The translations under genes were made by a program, and so were the position numbers. This document shows, piece by piece, positions 43,312-44,841 of a stretch of 44,841 nucleotides of DNA. Origin of the DNA: an uncultured Chromatiaceae bacterium. GTDB lineage: Bacteria; Pseudomonadota; Gammaproteobacteria; Enterobacterales; Alteromonadaceae. Positions within the stretch are counted from its first letter, which is position 1. Every line of letters starts with the position of its first letter. Location of the stretch: contig CALJUX010000078.1 in NCBI GenBank assembly GCA_937978655.1, positions 1 to 44,841 of the forward strand, given 5' to 3'. Under the pieces are notes generated by a model. It was not told where the DNA came from and did no database searches. It worked only from the letters and a program-made list of their open reading frames with translations.

Positions 43312-43959
43312 ATGGCTTGGATTTCTCTTAAAACTCAGAATTTGCCAACGCTTGCTTTAGTGGTGATTGCCCAGGTATCGATTGCATACGCATTGTCGAA
43401 CCCGGGTTTCGATTGGTCGTCAATTGAAGTATTTTCGCCAGATACGGTGGTGGTGAGTCTGATCGTGTTGGTGGCAGCGCTGTTTAGCAGCCTGCTACCA
43501 GCGTCAGTTAAGCATCAGTTGGTCTTTTTGCGACGAAAAAACGCATTACCCGGCCACCGATTCCTGCAACTCGCCGAACATGACCAGCGCATCGACTTGC
43601 TCAGACTGAAACAGCAGATCCTGCCTTTGGTCCAGCTAAACGTAACGGAAGAGCAACAAAACCGTGTGTGGTACCAGAATATCTACCATCCTCACCAAAA
43701 TGCACCTCTGGTAAAGAGCGCGCATAAAGCGTTTTTGCAGTGGCGAGACAGTATGGTGGTATCGATGTTCATCGCGCTACTGCTGGCGGTCGGTGTCCAA
43801 ACCGTTCCGGCGGTAGCTGTGGCGTTCAGTCCTCTTTCGTTTTTAGTGTCGTTGTTCTTTGTGCTGGCGACCGGTTGTGCAGCACACCACAACGGCAAAC
43901 GAATGGTCACAAATGCAGTCGTTTTGTGGCTGCTTAAGCCTAGTGCGTGTCAGCAGTAG
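43312..43959 (+). CDS. Four-helix integral membrane protein
   Basis: This 215-residue protein has four predicted hydrophobic helices: about 12-29 (LPTLALVVIAQVSIAYAL), 46-65 (VVVSLIVLVAALFSSLLPA), 148-172 (MVVSMFIALLLAVGVQTVP onward) and 174-192 (LSFLVSLFFVLATGCAA). The loop of about 80 residues between helices 2 and 3 is charged and therefore probably cytoplasmic (VKHQLVFLRRKNALPGHRF). Family is not recognised. GAGGAGGAGG lies before the ATG. The tight link to an MBL-fold hydrolase recalls effector/enzyme pairs in nucleotide-signalling defence, but no nucleotide cyclase is seen nearby. Confidence 0.75.
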   Translation: MAWISLKTQNLPTLALVVIAQVSIAYALSNPGFDWSSIEVFSPDTVVVSLIVLVAALFSSLLPASVKHQLVFLRRKNALPGHRFLQLAEHDQRIDLLRLKQQILPLVQLNVTEEQQNRVWYQNIYHPHQNAPLVKSAHKAFLQWRDSMVVSMFIALLLAVGVQTVPAVAVAFSPLSFLVSLFFVLATGCAAHHNGKRMVTNAVVLWLLKPSACQQ

Positions 43960-43980
43960 TAGAGGGGGGAGGAACGAGTT

Positions 43981-44526
43981 ATGGCATTTGTCGTCACGCA
44001 ACGTTTTGCTGAACAATCGTCGGAGATTGCAACACTGCTTGATGGAACGCAATTAGTCTTTTCTCAAGGCAAGTTCGATTTTTGGTGCATTTACCACATT
44101 CGTAATGGTTTTGCGCATGCATTGCGTGATGAAGAGGTCTTTAGTTTGATGCAGAAGTATACCGGCAGCATTCAGCGATTTTGGTTATATAAGGACTTTT
44201 TGACTGTGTTCAAATTAGTGACAACTGACATAAATTGTGGTGTAGTCAATTACATAACTAACATCGCGATGCAGTATGAAACGCCGCGTGAGGTGCAGTT
44301 TATTCTGATGTTTCTTTACGCCGGTATGGTGGCAGAGGAAAACAAAGATAAGGCCATTCTAAAAAAATACATCAAGCGACTTGGAGTTCATCAGGTCTTG
44401 GTCGAGTTGATGCCGCCAAAAATGGCAGCGAATTACTCGCGGCGGAAGAAGTGGCAGGAATTACAACTTGAGTGTGAGGTGAGGGGCTTCTATAGCCAAG
44501 ACATTACATTAAAGTTAAGTGCTTAA
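43981..44526 (+). CDS. Hypothetical protein, 181 aa
   Basis: I do not recognise this protein. It is soluble and mostly helical, with a basic C-terminus (NYSRRKKWQELQLECEVRG). A strong GGGGGAGGAA lies upstream of the ATG, and the gene begins 21 nt after the membrane-protein gene. It is probably the third member of the MBL operon. The segment FDFWCIYHIRNGFAHALRDEE is the most distinctive block. No nuclease, kinase or HTH motif is visible. Confidence 0.6.
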   Translation: MAFVVTQRFAEQSSEIATLLDGTQLVFSQGKFDFWCIYHIRNGFAHALRDEEVFSLMQKYTGSIQRFWLYKDFLTVFKLVTTDINCGVVNYITNIAMQYETPREVQFILMFLYAGMVAEENKDKAILKKYIKRLGVHQVLVELMPPKMAANYSRRKKWQELQLECEVRGFYSQDITLKLSA

Positions 44527-44540
44527 AAGGATTTAAAAAA

Positions 44541-44822
44541 ATGGCTGTGGTAGAACAACTTAAACTGTGGACGGCATCGGTTCTTCAGAGCAGGCAACAC
44601 GTGCCTTTTGGTAGCCCTTTGTGGGCTTACAAAATCACAGACAGTGAGCTTGAAGATCTCCAAACAGTTTTACAACGTTTGTTTTCAACGACCAATACTA
44701 ACTTACTTTTCAATAAGCATCTGAGCGTCTTATCACGGCCACTTGTTCTTTATATCGCAACTTGGCTTCAGCGGAAAACTAAATCTTGTAGTGGTCAACT
44801 AATTTTGGCCACATCGTTGTAG
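44541..44822 (+). pseudogene. Truncated N-terminus of a larger protein, cut by an insertion sequence end
   Basis: The frame starts MAVVEQLKLWTASVLQSRQH after AAGGA, then GSPLWAYKITDSELEDLQ and RPLVLYIATWLQRK. This resembles the beginning of the large STY4851/ECs_5259-type proteins as I remember them (normally about 1000 residues). After about residue 82 the reading frame enters the sequence TGTAGTGGTCAACTAATTTT, which looks like an IS terminal inverted repeat, and stops 12 codons later. The gene is therefore probably interrupted by an insertion beginning at 44787. The family call is tentative; the truncation by the window edge cannot be excluded as the only problem. Confidence 0.5.
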
Positions 44823-44841
44823 CCAAGCCAGTATCTGCGCT
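44787..44841. mobile_element. Probable left end of an insertion sequence
   Basis: TGTAGTGGTCAACTAATTTT followed by GGCCACA has the TG start and form of terminal inverted repeats seen in IS3-like elements of marine gammaproteobacteria. It breaks the reading frame of the upstream gene. The body of the element is beyond the window, so no transposase can be shown. Confidence 0.45.

Overview
The window looks like the integrase-proximal end of a large genomic (defence) island in a gammaproteobacterium of moderate GC content, probably of the Alteromonadales/Vibrionales type. I cannot name a species from sequence alone. It opens with an initiator tRNA-fMet gene (minus strand) and a decayed 3' half of a second copy. 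An excisionase-like HTH protein and a tyrosine integrase follow, facing into the island. The right-hand end of the island is not in the window. The last gene runs into what looks like the end of an insertion sequence.

Layout: (1) 1-2.6 kb: tRNA, att-like remnant, repeat-rich control region, excisionase/integrase, two small ORFs. (2) 2.6-8.3 kb: miscellaneous cargo. This holds a Sel1-repeat lipoprotein-like/secreted protein, a ClpP-like periplasmic protein, a small minus-strand gene pair, a helix-hairpin-helix glycosylase-like protein, a histone-deacetylase-fold protein and unknowns. (3) 8.6-17.0 kb: a minus-strand pair (DUF2779-type Cas4-like nuclease plus exonuclease fold, then a WYL regulator). 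It is divergent from a 1729-residue protein that appears to contain three tandem tyrosine-recombinase-like folds, of which only the last keeps a full set of catalytic residues. A small ORF and an unknown 247-aa protein follow. (4) 18.3-22.5 kb: an overlapping pair of DUF262 proteins (GmrSD-like type IV restriction) and a divergent unknown gene. (5) 22.7-41.9 kb: a CARF-domain, sigma54-dependent activator (RtcR-like architecture) followed by a tightly packed ten-gene operon: hsdR, hsdM, hsdS, a superfamily II helicase, an HNH nuclease, an OLD-like/DUF3696 ATPase, a PLD-like protein, an unknown, a RecD-like helicase and a TPR protein. (6) 42.2-44.8 kb: a ComEC-like metallo-beta-lactamase-fold hydrolase, a four-helix membrane protein, an unknown, and the truncated start of a further gene.

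The most striking feature is the control of region 5. Between the activator gene and hsdR there is a consensus sigma54 (-24/-12) promoter, TGGCAC-N5-TTGC. Two perfect 10-bp palindromes sharing the core CAGTACTG lie just upstream, with centres 22 bp apart. The activator carries a ligand-binding CARF-like domain, the GAFTGA motif needed to contact sigma54, and a Fis-type HTH. The simplest reading is that a whole restriction/helicase/ATPase cluster is held silent until a nucleotide or RNA-derived signal triggers sigma54 transcription. HsdR and the RecD-like helicase, at opposite ends of the operon, share a homologous N-terminal domain, which suggests that they work together or dock onto a common partner.
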